In this document: positions 7,270-14,622 of the stretch, one piece after another
Layout of the letters: each line of letters starts with the position of its first letter
Numbering within the stretch: position 1 is the stretch's first letter
NCBI GenBank assembly: GCA_005223375.1
Contig: RXOD01005255.1
Span: 1-15,063, forward strand
Direction: 5' to 3'
DNA from: Amoebophrya sp. AT5.2
Lineage: Eukaryota; Sar; Dinophyceae; Syndiniales; Amoebophryaceae
Length of the DNA stretch: 15,063 bases
Position numbers and translations under genes: made by a program
The notes under the pieces: model-generated
Database searches by the model: none
What the model saw: only the letters and a program-made list of their open reading frames with translations
Told to the model about the DNA's origin: nothing

Positions 7270-8688
7270 GCCGCCCTCATCGGAGGACGAGTGCGAGAAA
7301 AAAGAAACTGCTCCTTCGTCTACTTCTAGGTCTTGTGAATGTGATTCTAGCTTCGCGTGCGCAACAGCTACACCATCAGCTACAGCATGGTTAGGGAAGT
7401 TACTAGGGCCGACCTGTTCCCGCAGATCCACTGGTTCCCCGCCCTTCTCCTCCTCCGAGCCCGAAGCCGAATGGCTCTCGAACGAGACCGCATACTCGCT
7501 GCTTTCCGGTTCGCTCATCTTCGACCCCGTCCTCGACGAAGAGCGATCCCTCTTCTTTTCCCTGCTGCGGCTTTTCATGCGCTGCTGGTTTGACCCGGGA
7601 GATGTGGCGTTCGCCCCGCCGCCATGTTGATCCGGAAGCGGTGGGCCCGTGATGATCACCGGCAGCGTCTGCACCGAAGTTGCGGCACCAGCAACCTCTG
7701 TTCTGCCTCGGTCCCTCGGCGTGGGCACGTCGATTCTGGTCCACGCTTGCTGCAACAGCTTCGCGTCGTCCTCTCGCCCACCGATACGAGAACCTCCCAG
7801 CTCCACGCCCGACTCCCGCAAAAGGTGTCGCGTCGCGTCTTCCCGCCCCCGCTGTACGTCTTCCTTCCGCTGCAGCACCCACTGCCTCTTCAGCAGCTTT
7901 GCTTCCTCCTTCCTCCGCTCGGGGGATACAGCAAGCCCCGCACCACCCTCTCCCCCCCGTCCGAGCACGACGAGGCGGAGGGGCGAGATTGCGCCTACTG
8001 CGCTCCCGCTTGCCCCGGATGCGGACGAGGGAGACAACTGCTGCTGCTCATGATTCACCGTGGGCATGGACTTCGACTTTCCCGACTCCGCAAACGAGCT
8101 CCGCTGCTGGTGGGAAGTAGGGGAATGCGGCGTCGCTGCTGCGGGCGCGTCGCTCTGGCTCCGTTGCTGCTGGAAGCCGCAACGCTTCGCGCTGCCGGAC
8201 GGCGACGTCGCCGAAGCTGTTGCTGTTGCAGCTCCCGCTGTCTGAGAGGTGCCCGCTGTGCCGCTGTTGTCTTCGATTACGAAGGAGACTTCCGCGGGGC
8301 CCACGACGAACGGAGGGTGGTCGTCATGATCATGTGTGTTCTTGATCGCTTGCCCTATGACCCTCGGCGCACTCTGCTGAGATCTCGCGGAGGGCGGCAG
8401 CGTCTGCACACTGCCCTCGATGAGGGGCGCGACGAAGGAAACGTCGGTCTTGTTGGCTGCGCTGGCGCTGGCCTCTCGCTCTACTTGGCCTCTCGTCTGC
8501 AGATCGGTAAGGGTAGTATTAGCCGCTGCTGCAGTCGGCACATGCGGCTCGCCAGCGGCTGGTCGATGATGGTCACTTAGCGGCGGGGGCCTCTGGCCCC
8601 GAGAACTGGCGCTGGAACTGCGCCGCCGGAGGAGCTTGCCCAAGAATCCCATCCTCGGCTTGTATTTGTCTGTTTCTACATCTACAAC
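7267..8688 (-). CDS. Gene 1, main exon: disordered protein with repeated short motifs
   Basis: 474 codons including the TGA at 7267-7269. The frame contains an ATG at 8652 (MGFLGKLLRRRSSS), but 12 more coding-like codons (VVDVETDKYKPR) extend upstream to a CTAG|GTT acceptor at 8689, so I treat 8652 as an alternative start. Numbered from the exon 1 ATG, the protein shows internal repeats: [DE]VSFV at 101-105 and 152-156; SVQTLP at 112-117 and 357-362; AKLLxxxW at 282-289 and 328-335; AVSFxSHSxS at 419-428 and 479-488. The rest is Ser/Ala/Gln-rich and probably disordered. The last AVSF repeat lies at the very end, which argues that the stop at 7267 is genuine. The N-terminus after 8652 resembles a myristoylation site (Met-Gly), but Phe at position 3 is unfavourable. 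Function is unknown. Confidence 0.78.
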   Translation of the reverse strand, partial: VVDVETDKYKPRMGFLGKLLRRRSSSASSRGQRPPPLSDHHRPAAGEPHVPTAAAANTTLTDLQTRGQVEREASASAANKTDVSFVAPLIEGSVQTLPPSARSQQSAPRVIGQAIKNTHDHDDHPPFVVGPAEVSFVIEDNSGTAGTSQTAGAATATASATSPSGSAKRCGFQQQRSQSDAPAAATPHSPTSHQQRSSFAESGKSKSMPTVNHEQQQLSPSSASGASGSAVGAISPLRLVVLGRGGEGGAGLAVSPERRKEEAKLLKRQWVLQRKEDVQRGREDATRHLLRESGVELGGSRIGGREDDAKLLQQAWTRIDVPTPRDRGRTEVAGAATSVQTLPVIITGPPLPDQHGGGANATSPGSNQQRMKSRSREKKRDRSSSRTGSKMSEPESSEYAVSFESHSASGSEEEKGGEPVDLREQVGPSNFPNHAVADGVAVAHAKLESHSQDLEVDEGAVSFFSHSSSDEGG

Positions 8689-8923
8689 CTAGATTGGTAG
8701 TACTACTCATCGAAGATTGTGATTGATTGATTGTTCGGCACGGGCACCGAAAGGGTTGATGTTGATATCAAGAACTTCTAGAAAAACAATCGACGGATGA
8801 TGTATCATCCCTCTCCCTCTATGATCCCTCTATGATCGAACTCGATCGGCTTCGGCTCGCGGAACAAAGACACAAAGACAGAGAAGATAGAAAGCACGGA
8901 TGTTGGCTGAAGATCACGAACAC
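8689..8923 (-). other. Intron, gene 1 (235 bases, phase 0)
   Basis: Acceptor CCAATCTAG|GTT. The donor is either GAG|GTGTTC (8923) or TTC|GTGATC (8917), both phase 0 and both weak. The length matches the RRM gene introns (213 and 220). It contains a short tandem repeat of CCTCTATGATC at about 8814-8836. Confidence 0.45.
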
Positions 8924-8980
8924 CTCGGTTTCCGTCTCGGCTTTTAAGTGCTGCGTCTCTGCAGCTGCAGTTGTCGCCAT
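8924..8980 (-). CDS. Gene 1, first exon (19 codons)
   Basis: ATG at 8980 encodes MATTAAAETQHLKAETETE. It joins VVDVETDKYKPRMGFLG of the main exon in phase 0, giving a continuous acidic/basic N-terminus (…KAETETE|VVDVETDKYK…) and a total of 492 aa. If this exon is wrong, gene 1 starts at ATG 8652 with 461 aa. Confidence 0.45.
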
Positions 8981-9435
8981 ACTCCAAGCAGCTGCACCGG
9001 CGCAGACCGGCAGCGAGCTGAGCCTGAGTAGACTATGTATTCTATTAGTATTCAAACTCCTGGGTGATATTATAGAAAATCTCTGAGAACTACGCACCAA
9101 CTGCACGCATGATGAGAAGCCGATACGCACTGAGTACTCACATGAATCTCAGCCCCTGGCTGTCATTTTCCTCCAGGTCCAGCTACAGATCGATCGGGTC
9201 TTGATAGCCTCGTTCTCCACGGCGCCCCCAGCCTATCAGTACGGGGCCGCCCGTTGGTGCTGCGGCGTGGCGGCTGCTTCAGGACCGTATGCTGCATTTA
9301 GAGAAGGTGGAATCAATTGATGTTCGTTCGTAGTTCAGAGAGAATTTCTAACAATGCGAAAATTAAGCGACGGATTCAGCGACGGATTCAGTGACATGCT
9401 GAAGCCGAGTTCATTTGATCGATTAGGCTGTGATC
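8981..9435. other. Intergenic, upstream of gene 1
   Basis: No convincing gene. A minus-strand open frame covers part of it but has no ATG above 8980. A perfect 12-base tandem duplication (GCGACGGATTCA) lies at 9367-9390. No TATA box or other promoter element is clear. Confidence 0.5.
9367..9390. repeat. Tandem duplication, 2 x 12 bases
   Basis: GCGACGGATTCA occurs twice without a gap (9367-9378 and 9379-9390), followed by a partial third copy. Confidence 0.85.
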
Positions 9436-9564
9436 ATGGAGGATGAAACACCAGATGACGAGCTAAGACGGATTCAAAACAATAAACAGGTTTTCTTTGC
9501 TGGTCAAAACATGCAATTCTTTTCCGATAGTGGTCCGATTCCTTTACCTATTGCACCTACTTAG
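9436..9564 (+). CDS. Short plus-strand ORF, 42 aa, hypothetical
   Basis: ATG to TAG encodes a peptide of natural composition: MEDETPDDELRRIQNNKQVF, then Gln/Phe-rich sequence and an end rich in Pro/Leu/Ile (PIPLPIAPT). The start is an acidic/basic helix-like stretch. It is the only plausible plus-strand coding segment in this AT-richer region, and an in-frame TAG lies five codons before the ATG. It may be a small gene, one exon of a gene, or a relic. No homology is recognised. Confidence 0.25.
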   Translation: MEDETPDDELRRIQNNKQVFFAGQNMQFFSDSGPIPLPIAPT

Positions 9565-9602
9565 TTCGAACCGAGCTGCAAGTGCATTGCAGTTGAAGCC
9601 CT

Positions 9603-9629
9603 ACCCGTTTCCTAGATTTCTAGGCGGGT
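9603..9629. repeat. Hairpin (5 + 6 bp stem with a 3-base bulge)
   Basis: ACCCG / CGGGT outer arms (9603-9607, 9625-9629) and CCTAGA / TCTAGG inner arms (9611-9616, 9619-9624) around a 2-base loop, with TTT bulged on the left. It may be an RNA processing element or chance. Confidence 0.6.
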
Positions 9630-9859
9630 CTTCCATAGATATACCTTAGACAAGTTGTGTGATGCAAGCAAGAAGCTGAAGCTAGTATATTGTGTTCTTG
9701 GCCTTGTTCGCTACTCATATCATTATTTCTTAATCTTCGGCCCTTTTAAAATAAAAAACGAAACAGCTATTTTCGCGACCGAAATTCAGCTTTGGGTCGC
9801 GATGACATTTCTACGGCGCTAGCTATGCCATGCGGATGCAATCTGTTATTTGATAAAAT

Positions 9860-9898
9860 TTTTTTCTCCCGTGCTACCTAAGAAAGTCGGAGAAAAAA
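9860..9898. repeat. Hairpin with T-rich/A-rich arms
   Basis: TTTTTTCTCC (9860-9869) pairs with GGAGAAAAAA (9889-9898) across a 19-base loop. It is isolated in non-coding sequence. Confidence 0.6.
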
Positions 9899-10558
9899 TC
9901 TAATGTGCGTTTACTAAAGTTTATTTTGGGCGATAACAGCTCTATCTCGGTACGGTCAAGAGTCAAGTCAGCGTGACCGTCAAAAATTGCCCTTTATCTA
10001 CGCTAATCATGCGCGAGCGGGATCATTTTCCACTACTATTGAGCCTCCTCCTTGCGGATGCGATCACTTTCCACAAGATTCCCGCCGCCGTTGCGCATCC
10101 AAAATCTAGGTGACTACAGCTATAGATTTCTTCGTCACCAACATAATCCCTATCAACCAAGTGAAGTGGGCTACAGCCAGAGCTGCAGCTATTGGATAAT
10201 TCAGCGCACCAGTGAGAGTGGCCCGCTGAAGATCTTAGTCTATTTCATTGGTAACTACTAATGCTAGCAGGTGCATGAAAGCTGTTGTTGAGTAGCGAAA
10301 AGTATAGAATACGCTTCGCCACTTCTAGAAGCGACAGGCTATGACGACCTACCGGAGATCGATCGATTGCATGGAGGGATTTAAAATACTGCCTGGCACC
10401 AGTGACTCCGACAGGAGAGCATCCATGATACATTCATAGATCAGGGTGAAGAATGATCGAAGAAACGAACAACGAAAAGAGGAGCGCTTTCTCGCGTCGT
10501 TCTTCATGTCGTGGAGCAGCCCAAATGTCATAGCTTCCGCATTATGGCGTGGTGGAGC

Positions 10559-10693
10559 ATGGGGTGCACCTCGGTAGTCCTGAACTCTGTCAGTGAGGGG
10601 CAGCTGCACGACTCACGGCAGCAGGCATCCCACCCCGTTCCGTCCGTCGCTCCTCAGCACCAGGCCTCCATAGCAGCGGCTTCTCGCCATTAA
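10559..10693 (+). CDS. Short plus-strand ORF, 44 aa, hypothetical
   Basis: Encodes MGCTSVVLNSVSEGQLHDSR and onward, ending at TAA. The MGC start resembles dual-acylation (myristoyl/palmitoyl) N-termini. It lies in a GC-rich island (about 10540-10860) where several frames are open on both strands, so the frame choice is weak. Confidence 0.15.
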   Translation: MGCTSVVLNSVSEGQLHDSRQQASHPVPSVAPQHQASIAAASRH

Positions 10694-10760
10694 TTACAAC
10701 CACCTCGCGGCCGAGTTCTACTTCGATGGAAAAACCGATGAAAAGTAGCGGCCGATAGCT

Positions 10761-10910
10761 CTAGCAGCCGCCCAGCGCCGCCGGAAAGAAGAGGCCCCCT
10801 CCACCGCCGGCCATGCCATCGCCTGTTTCGGAGAAGATGCGAGGATTGAAAAATCGTTTTTCGCGGGAGCTTGTGCGGGTTCTGCGATGCGGCAGAAACT
10901 GCAAATTCAT
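10761..10910 (-). CDS. Short minus-strand ORF, 49 aa, hypothetical
   Basis: ATG at 10910 to TAG at 10761-10763. It encodes a basic start (MNLQFLPHRRTRTSSREKR) and a Gly-rich end (GMAGGGGGLFFPAALGGC). It has the same orientation as the other genes. The overlapping plus-strand frame (10813-11220) and other minus frames are also open, so this is only the most protein-like of several choices. Confidence 0.2.
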   Translation of the reverse strand: MNLQFLPHRRTRTSSREKRFFNPRIFSETGDGMAGGGGGLFFPAALGGC

Positions 10911-11546
10911 ACTCCATCGACACTATTCAGCAACTGTCCGGGCGCGACCGATAGCTGGTCCAGATTTCCGTATTCACTTGCACCAATTCTTCTTGCTGTT
11001 CATCCACTCCGCTATTCGAATTCCTCCGATATGCCAGTCCGCTACTCAGTGTGCGATCTATCGACTGCTCGAGGTTGGGGTTGCTTCTATCGACTGCTCC
11101 GCGTTGTATCCACAATTCTCTTCCCCGATGAAGACGGGAGCCGCTGCAGCTCCGTCGAAAAACAAAAACTACACAACGACGATCGAGATTTGGATCCTTC
11201 GATTGAGAGAGTACCTTTAAGCTTAGCGTAGTTAGCGACTTTAGTAGTACGTCTACGACTTTCGGTTTCGCCTTTACATACTTATAGCTATTAGATAGAA
11301 CAGAAGCAAGTACCTAAACTGATAATGACATAGTACCGTATCATAAAAAAATACTTAGCTATAGGTACTGGTACGTGGTGTCGATCTCGATGGGCTGCCT
11401 TTTCGGAAAAAAAATATCGGAATGTCGGCAAATCCTCGAAGCATAGCCGTACGACCACACCAGTCAAAGTGCAATATTGCCATTGATAGCTAAAATTGCA
11501 AACACCACGGCAATCGATCGACAAAAAAACGTAAAAATCTATGGGT
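10911..11546. other. Intergenic, downstream of the RRM gene
   Basis: A plus-strand frame (10813-11220) runs across the left part but shows no domain and no clear coding bias. The remainder (11221-11546) is AT-rich and is probably the 3' UTR and downstream flank of the RRM gene. No polyadenylation signal stands out. Confidence 0.45.
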
Positions 11547-13618
11547 CTAAGTAAGAAGTGTAGGTAATATACGCTCTGCCGTGGGCCCGCCCCCTACTCC
11601 CGCCGCGTAGAGGTAGCCGCTCGCGTCGACGTAGTGAACCATCTGGGGTTGCGCGTAGGCGTACATCGCATTCGGGTCCGCAACGTAGTACACAGTAGGC
11701 TGAACCGCAGCCGTTCCCTGATGCTGCCCGTACACGATCTGCTGCTGCGGCACCGCTTGCTGGTACGCTTGTTGATGATAACCGCCAGCTGGATTGTACT
11801 GCGCCGCGTAAGGATCCCTGTTCAAAGTCATACATTGATGTCGGGTGAATGTGAAAAAAGTGGGTCAATGGGGGTCAATACCTAATATTATGTTACCACT
11901 GATAATTAATGTGAAGCATTTTTTGCCGAATCATAGGAGTTCCTCATCGCCATCCTCATTTGTTGTACGACATCCTCCAGATCGCTGTACGGTACAGTAC
12001 CGATAGCGCTATCGTAGGAAAAAAATTAGTTAGTTACCATCCTCCCTGTCCTCCAAAGTTTGCTTTTCCCCCCTTTTCTCCCGACGCGCCTTTTCCTTTT
12101 CCGTAGCCGTACCCGTAGCTCCCAAGGTCCTTTCCACCCTTCATCCCTTTTTCTCTAGATCCCCCGAACTTTCCCTGAGCCTTTTTTCCACCTCCCATGA
12201 AGTCCTTTCCCGGATTTTTTCCGAAAGTTCCCCCCTGATCGCCACCCGCGGGTTTCACGTCGACCCACTTCCCGTCGATGATGTTGTTTTCCCTGTTCGC
12301 GACGGCCTTCTCCACGAAGCTCTTGTCGGAGAAGGTCACATACCCGAAACACCGACTCCTCCCCTGCGCGGGATCGAACATCACGCGCGCCTCCACAATT
12401 TTCGGGTCGATGCCGCGGAAAAACTCCTCCAGCTTGGCCTTTTTTAGTTTCATGAGATCGTTGCATATTTTCATTTTTTATGGGTTCGTTGTACTGGAGC
12501 TACGGCTGCACTGCTAGTTCTCAGAAGTTCTAGAAGTACTCTCTCGATTTGCAATAGATTGATACTACACCGCTTTTTGTTTTTCCGCATTCGAGACTGG
12601 TTCCGATTAATTGAAGGCTGATCAAGTCGGGCGATGGCAGACAAGACGAAGACGCGCCCTGGTGGGAGAGAGAGAGAAAGAGAGAAAGAAACAAACCCCC
12701 CAGAGAGGGGAATCCCCGTAAGGTCATGCGACCGCCTTATAGCTTCCTACCCCGCGCCTTTCCCACCCCTTCCCCTCTATACGAATGGGCGCCAATCATC
12801 GCGCCGCCACGCGTTGCGCGCAGTGCGTTACACATCACGCAGCGCCAGAAGCTGTGGCGGATTGCGCGAAAACACTCCTCCAGCCTGGCCTTTTTTATCG
12901 GAAGTTTTTTTAGAGTTGTTGACACCAATACCGAAGATATCGGATCCGTACGCCGGCCTCCCAAATTCCAAAGTTCCAACTTTGATCCGCGACGAATGGT
13001 TAGTACCGTGTCCACGGTGTCTGCGAGTCCCCCGCAGAAGATTTTTCGGGACTCGATTTCCGCCTTGCCCTCGTGGGAACTGCGTCTTTCGTCGATGCGC
13101 TTCACCTCGCACTCTTTGTTGTCGATGAGCACCCGTCTCCGCTGCAGCGCGGCCTCCGTCTGCTCCTCCGTCTCGAACACCACGAAGCCGAAACCACGAC
13201 TCCGCCGCACTCCCATCAGTGGGTCGAAGTAGCTGGAAGAAATTTATTGCGGATGAAGTTTAAGTATTTCGTTTCCGAGCGGCTCAGAGGGCACACGACG
13301 GCGAGGACAAAAAACAAAACTATTAAGCAACAAAGAAATGAAGGCCGATGCCGATCGGAAGTTAGTTTCGATAGTACTGATACGATATAATCGGATAGGA
13401 TGAAATCGGTACTAGAAACAGGATAAAATATTTTATTTCTGATACTCCATGATGTAGGAATCGATGACGCTCCCGTACTGCTTGAAGAAGGCCTGGAGCG
13501 ATTCATTTGTGCTCGCGGGCGGGAGGCCGCCGACGAAAATCTTCCTTTCGTTGGGGTATTCCGACATGCGGTGTTGGTGGCCATTCATCTTGATCACCGG
13601 TTTCGTTGTATCCGACAT
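11547..13618 (-). CDS. Two-RRM RNA-binding protein (hnRNP A/B, Musashi or DAZAP1-like), four exons, 356 aa
   Basis: Exons 13446-13618, 13007-13232, 12038-12438 and 11547-11817 join in phase to 1071 bases. RRM1 (about 26-100) has RNP2 KIFVGGLP and RNP1 RGFGFVVF. RRM2 (about 121-195) has RNP2 KIFCGGLA and RNP1 RCFGYVTF. Two tandem RRMs with a short linker and a low-complexity tail are typical of hnRNP A/B, Musashi and DAZAP1 proteins, which bind single-stranded RNA and act in splicing, transport or translation. The tail is Gly/Lys-rich (YGYGYGKGKG) and then Gln/Tyr/Ala-rich (prion-like). Joining at 13232/13446 restores IMDYFDPLMG; joining at 12438/13007 gives the normal RRM spacing (GGLADTVDTAKLEEFF); joining at 11817/12038 makes a Trp codon. 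ATG 13618 is the first Met, although upstream codons are also open. Cys in place of the usual Val in RNP2 of RRM2 is a mild oddity. Confidence 0.88.
11906..12008 (-). CDS. Possible alternative last exon of the RRM gene
   Basis: If only 29 bases (12009-12037, GTAACTAACT…ACGATAG) are removed after exon 3, the frame continues as Cys, then AIGTVPYSDLEDVVQQMRMA, then MRNSYDSAKNASH and a TAA at 11906-11908. The peptide looks coding, is helix-like and stays in phase. It would replace the Gln/Tyr-rich tail. The alternative is that it is simply intron sequence. Confidence 0.35.
11991..12014. repeat. Two adjoining palindromes at the proposed alternative acceptor
   Basis: GGTACAGTACC (11991-12001) and CGATAGCGCTATCG (12001-12014) share one base. 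The second covers the AG of the 29-base intron candidate. Confidence 0.7.
12658..12692 (-). promoter_or_regulatory. Long pyrimidine tract ending in CAG: cryptic or alternative splice acceptor in intron 2
   Basis: On the minus strand about 30 bases of almost pure C/T end in CTCCCACCAG|GGC. It is a better-looking acceptor than the one actually needed for exon 3. An exon starting at 12658 would stay open in phase 0 (GASSSCLPSPDLISL…) to a GTAGTA donor or to the stop at 12530, but would disrupt RRM2. Confidence 0.4.
12737..12889 (-). pseudogene. Decayed duplicate of RRM gene exon 3, inside intron 2
   Basis: The sequence at 12873-12897 (TAAAAAAGGCCA…GCTGGAGGAGT) matches the start of exon 3 and its splice acceptor at 23 of 24 positions, and similarity fades over the next ~60 bases. 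The peptide ARLEECFRAI parallels AKLEEFFRGI of the real exon, and RCVMCN parallels ARVMFD, but the RNP1 motif is lost and a stop follows at 12737. Even the AAAAAAG acceptor is preserved. Confidence 0.7.
13233..13445 (-). other. Intron 1 of the RRM gene (213 bases)
   Basis: GA|GTATCA donor and TTTCTTCCAG|C acceptor, phase 2. It interrupts RRM1 just before RNP1. It is AT-rich compared with the exons. Confidence 0.85.
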
Positions 13619-14115
13619 GTTGACGGGGGGTGTGTGCGGGGTCTCCGAGATGAACGAAAATGGACCGACGAGATCTGGAATCTATTTGGCGCGATCACAT
13701 GCAGTTCTTAGCAGTGCCGATGTGTATGTTTGTACTTAAGTACTTCTATCGATGCTAGCCTGAGCCCATGTAGCTATGAATGTAGTATTTCTACTCCATA
13801 ATCGACAACCACAGTTCATTCAGATTCACCGCTGCAACTACAACTACCCGGTGTATCCTATTTGCTTCTGCATCAGTATGAGCATCTGCTTCTGGTTCTG
13901 CACGAAGAAAGACATTACTTAGAGGTACAAGTACTTTACCACCAATTCAAAATGGGTCGAAGATCGATGAACTGAAACTTGATACGATCGATCGAATCGA
14001 TGACCTCACGACAGCGACTTGGTTGTTCGATCGAAAAGTGATAAGTAGCTTCGCGATCGATGAACGAGAAAGAGATTGATACTTTTCTTCAATTCACTCT
14101 GTGCGGGCGCGCATT
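13619..14115. other. 5' flank of the RRM gene
   Basis: No long gene. A short minus-strand ORF (13844-13915, starting MSFFVQNQKQMLILMQKQ) follows a usable context and ends next to a GTAGTT donor-like site, so it could be an upstream ORF or a 5' exon. It does not join the 13618 exon in phase through any AG I found. GATCGAT-rich sequence lies at about 13960-14065. Confidence 0.4.
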
Positions 14116-14151
14116 CTTGGCGTATCTTTTAGACCGAGAATCTAAGACGGA
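14116..14151. repeat. 36-base perfect direct repeat, copy 1
   Basis: Identical to 14587-14622 (starts CTTGGCGTATC, ends AAGACGGA). Copy starts are 471 bases apart. Within the unit, TTAGA and TCTAA can form a short stem. Confidence 0.95.
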
Positions 14152-14263
14152 GCGTCGGTCTTACTGATCCTCAAGCCCGGGGATAGAACTCAAGCTCGGG
14201 GGGGAGGGCCGATGGAGGAGGTCCTCTTCCGAATAGACCGACGCCGCCAGTAGTGCACTCGAC

Positions 14264-14416
14264 ATGGCGCCTCATGACTTTGACCGCAATAGGGATACTA
14301 CTAGGCCCGGCAACGGGGACACAAGTGAAATCATCAACACAGGAGACCACGCAGCCAACTTCCTTACTGCTCAGCAAGCCATAGAGTTGGCATCTGCCGG
14401 AGCAGCCCCACCCTAA
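14264..14416 (+). CDS. Short plus-strand ORF between the 36-base repeats, 50 aa, hypothetical
   Basis: Encodes MAPHDFDRNRDTTRPGNGDT and onward to an Ala-rich end (FLTAQQAIELASAGAAPP), then TAA. The composition is protein-like. The stop codon overlaps the first base of the 28-base repeat. A minus-strand frame of 92 codons (14171-14449, from ATG 14449) covers the same bases, so which strand, if either, is coding is open. It may be a fragment of a mobile element. Confidence 0.25.
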   Translation: MAPHDFDRNRDTTRPGNGDTSEIINTGDHAANFLTAQQAIELASAGAAPP

Positions 14417-14441
14417 CCAAGCGGTGGGGGACCCTACATAG
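14414..14441. repeat. 28-base direct repeat, copy 1
   Basis: Matches 14460-14487 at 26 of 28 positions; the shared core is CGGTGGGGGACCCTAC. Confidence 0.95.
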
Positions 14442-14459
14442 AAAACCATAGACGTGGCA

Positions 14460-14487
14460 TAACCAACCGGTGGGGGACCCTACCTAG
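14460..14487. repeat. 28-base direct repeat, copy 2
   Basis: Partner of 14414-14441, with 46 bases between starts. Confidence 0.95.
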
Positions 14488-14490
14488 CCA

Positions 14491-14542
14491 GTCAGAACTC
14501 CTGGTCGGATCCTAGTGTCAGAACTCCTAAATCGGATCCGAG
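14491..14542. repeat. Tandem pair of ~25-base repeats
   Basis: 14491-14515 and 14517-14542 share GTCAGAACTCCT and TCGGATCC, with a one-base length difference between the copies. Confidence 0.9.
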
Positions 14543-14586
14543 TCTCGCCGAAGGGAAACAAGACTACAGCTGCAACTCTCAACAGC

Positions 14587-14622
14587 CTTGGCGTATCTTT
14601 TAGACCGAGAATCTAAGACGGA
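14587..14622. repeat. 36-base perfect direct repeat, copy 2
   Basis: Identical to 14116-14151. It runs directly into the Sm-site-like sequence and hairpin on its right; copy 1 is followed by unrelated sequence. Confidence 0.95.

Larger units (their letters stand above)
9565..10558. other. Intergenic, non-coding as far as visible
   Basis: AT-richer than its surroundings. It contains the hairpins at 9603-9629 and 9860-9898 and a near-repeat of GATCAYTTTCCAC (about 10022 and 10062). Short open frames on both strands lack coding-like composition. No tRNA or rRNA was recognised. Confidence 0.5.
11818..12037 (-). other. Intron 3 of the RRM gene (220 bases)
   Basis: TG|GTAACTAACT donor and TTTGAACAG|G acceptor, phase 2, joining GGQGGW to DPYAAQYNPAGG. 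If retained, the protein would stop immediately after the Trp. It also contains a possible alternative terminal exon. Confidence 0.82.
12439..13006 (-). other. Intron 2 of the RRM gene (568 bases), contains a decayed exon copy
   Basis: ACG|GTACTAAC donor and CTAAAAAAG|GCC acceptor, phase 0. An in-frame TAA at 12478-12480 shows that the acceptor must lie between there and the exon, and the AAAAAAG site is the only AG there. The intron is over twice as long as the others and holds the exon relic and a long pyrimidine tract. Confidence 0.8.

Noticed and set aside
8819..9130. Minus-strand frame of 103 codons
   Set aside because: The frame begins with GTG, not ATG. Only the part from ATG 8980 fits as a first exon of gene 1; the rest runs through the intron.
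9560..9580. TTCGAAC resembling a tRNA T-loop (minus strand)
   Set aside because: The flanking bases cannot form the T stem, and no anticodon or acceptor arm is present.
10813..11220. Plus-strand frame of 135 codons
   Set aside because: No domain and no coding-like bias, and it crosses from the GC-rich island into AT-rich flank. Kept only as a note.
12634..13390. Several plus-strand frames across the RRM gene
   Set aside because: They lie opposite confirmed RRM exons and introns and show no recognisable protein.
14116..14151. Resemblance of the reverse complement of the 36-base repeat to the 5' end of U2 snRNA (TTCTCGG)
   Set aside because: The match is limited to a few bases, and the branch-recognition GUAGUA sequence is missing.
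14414..14542. CRISPR-like array
   Set aside because: Only two copies of each of two unrelated repeats, irregular spacing, and a eukaryotic context.
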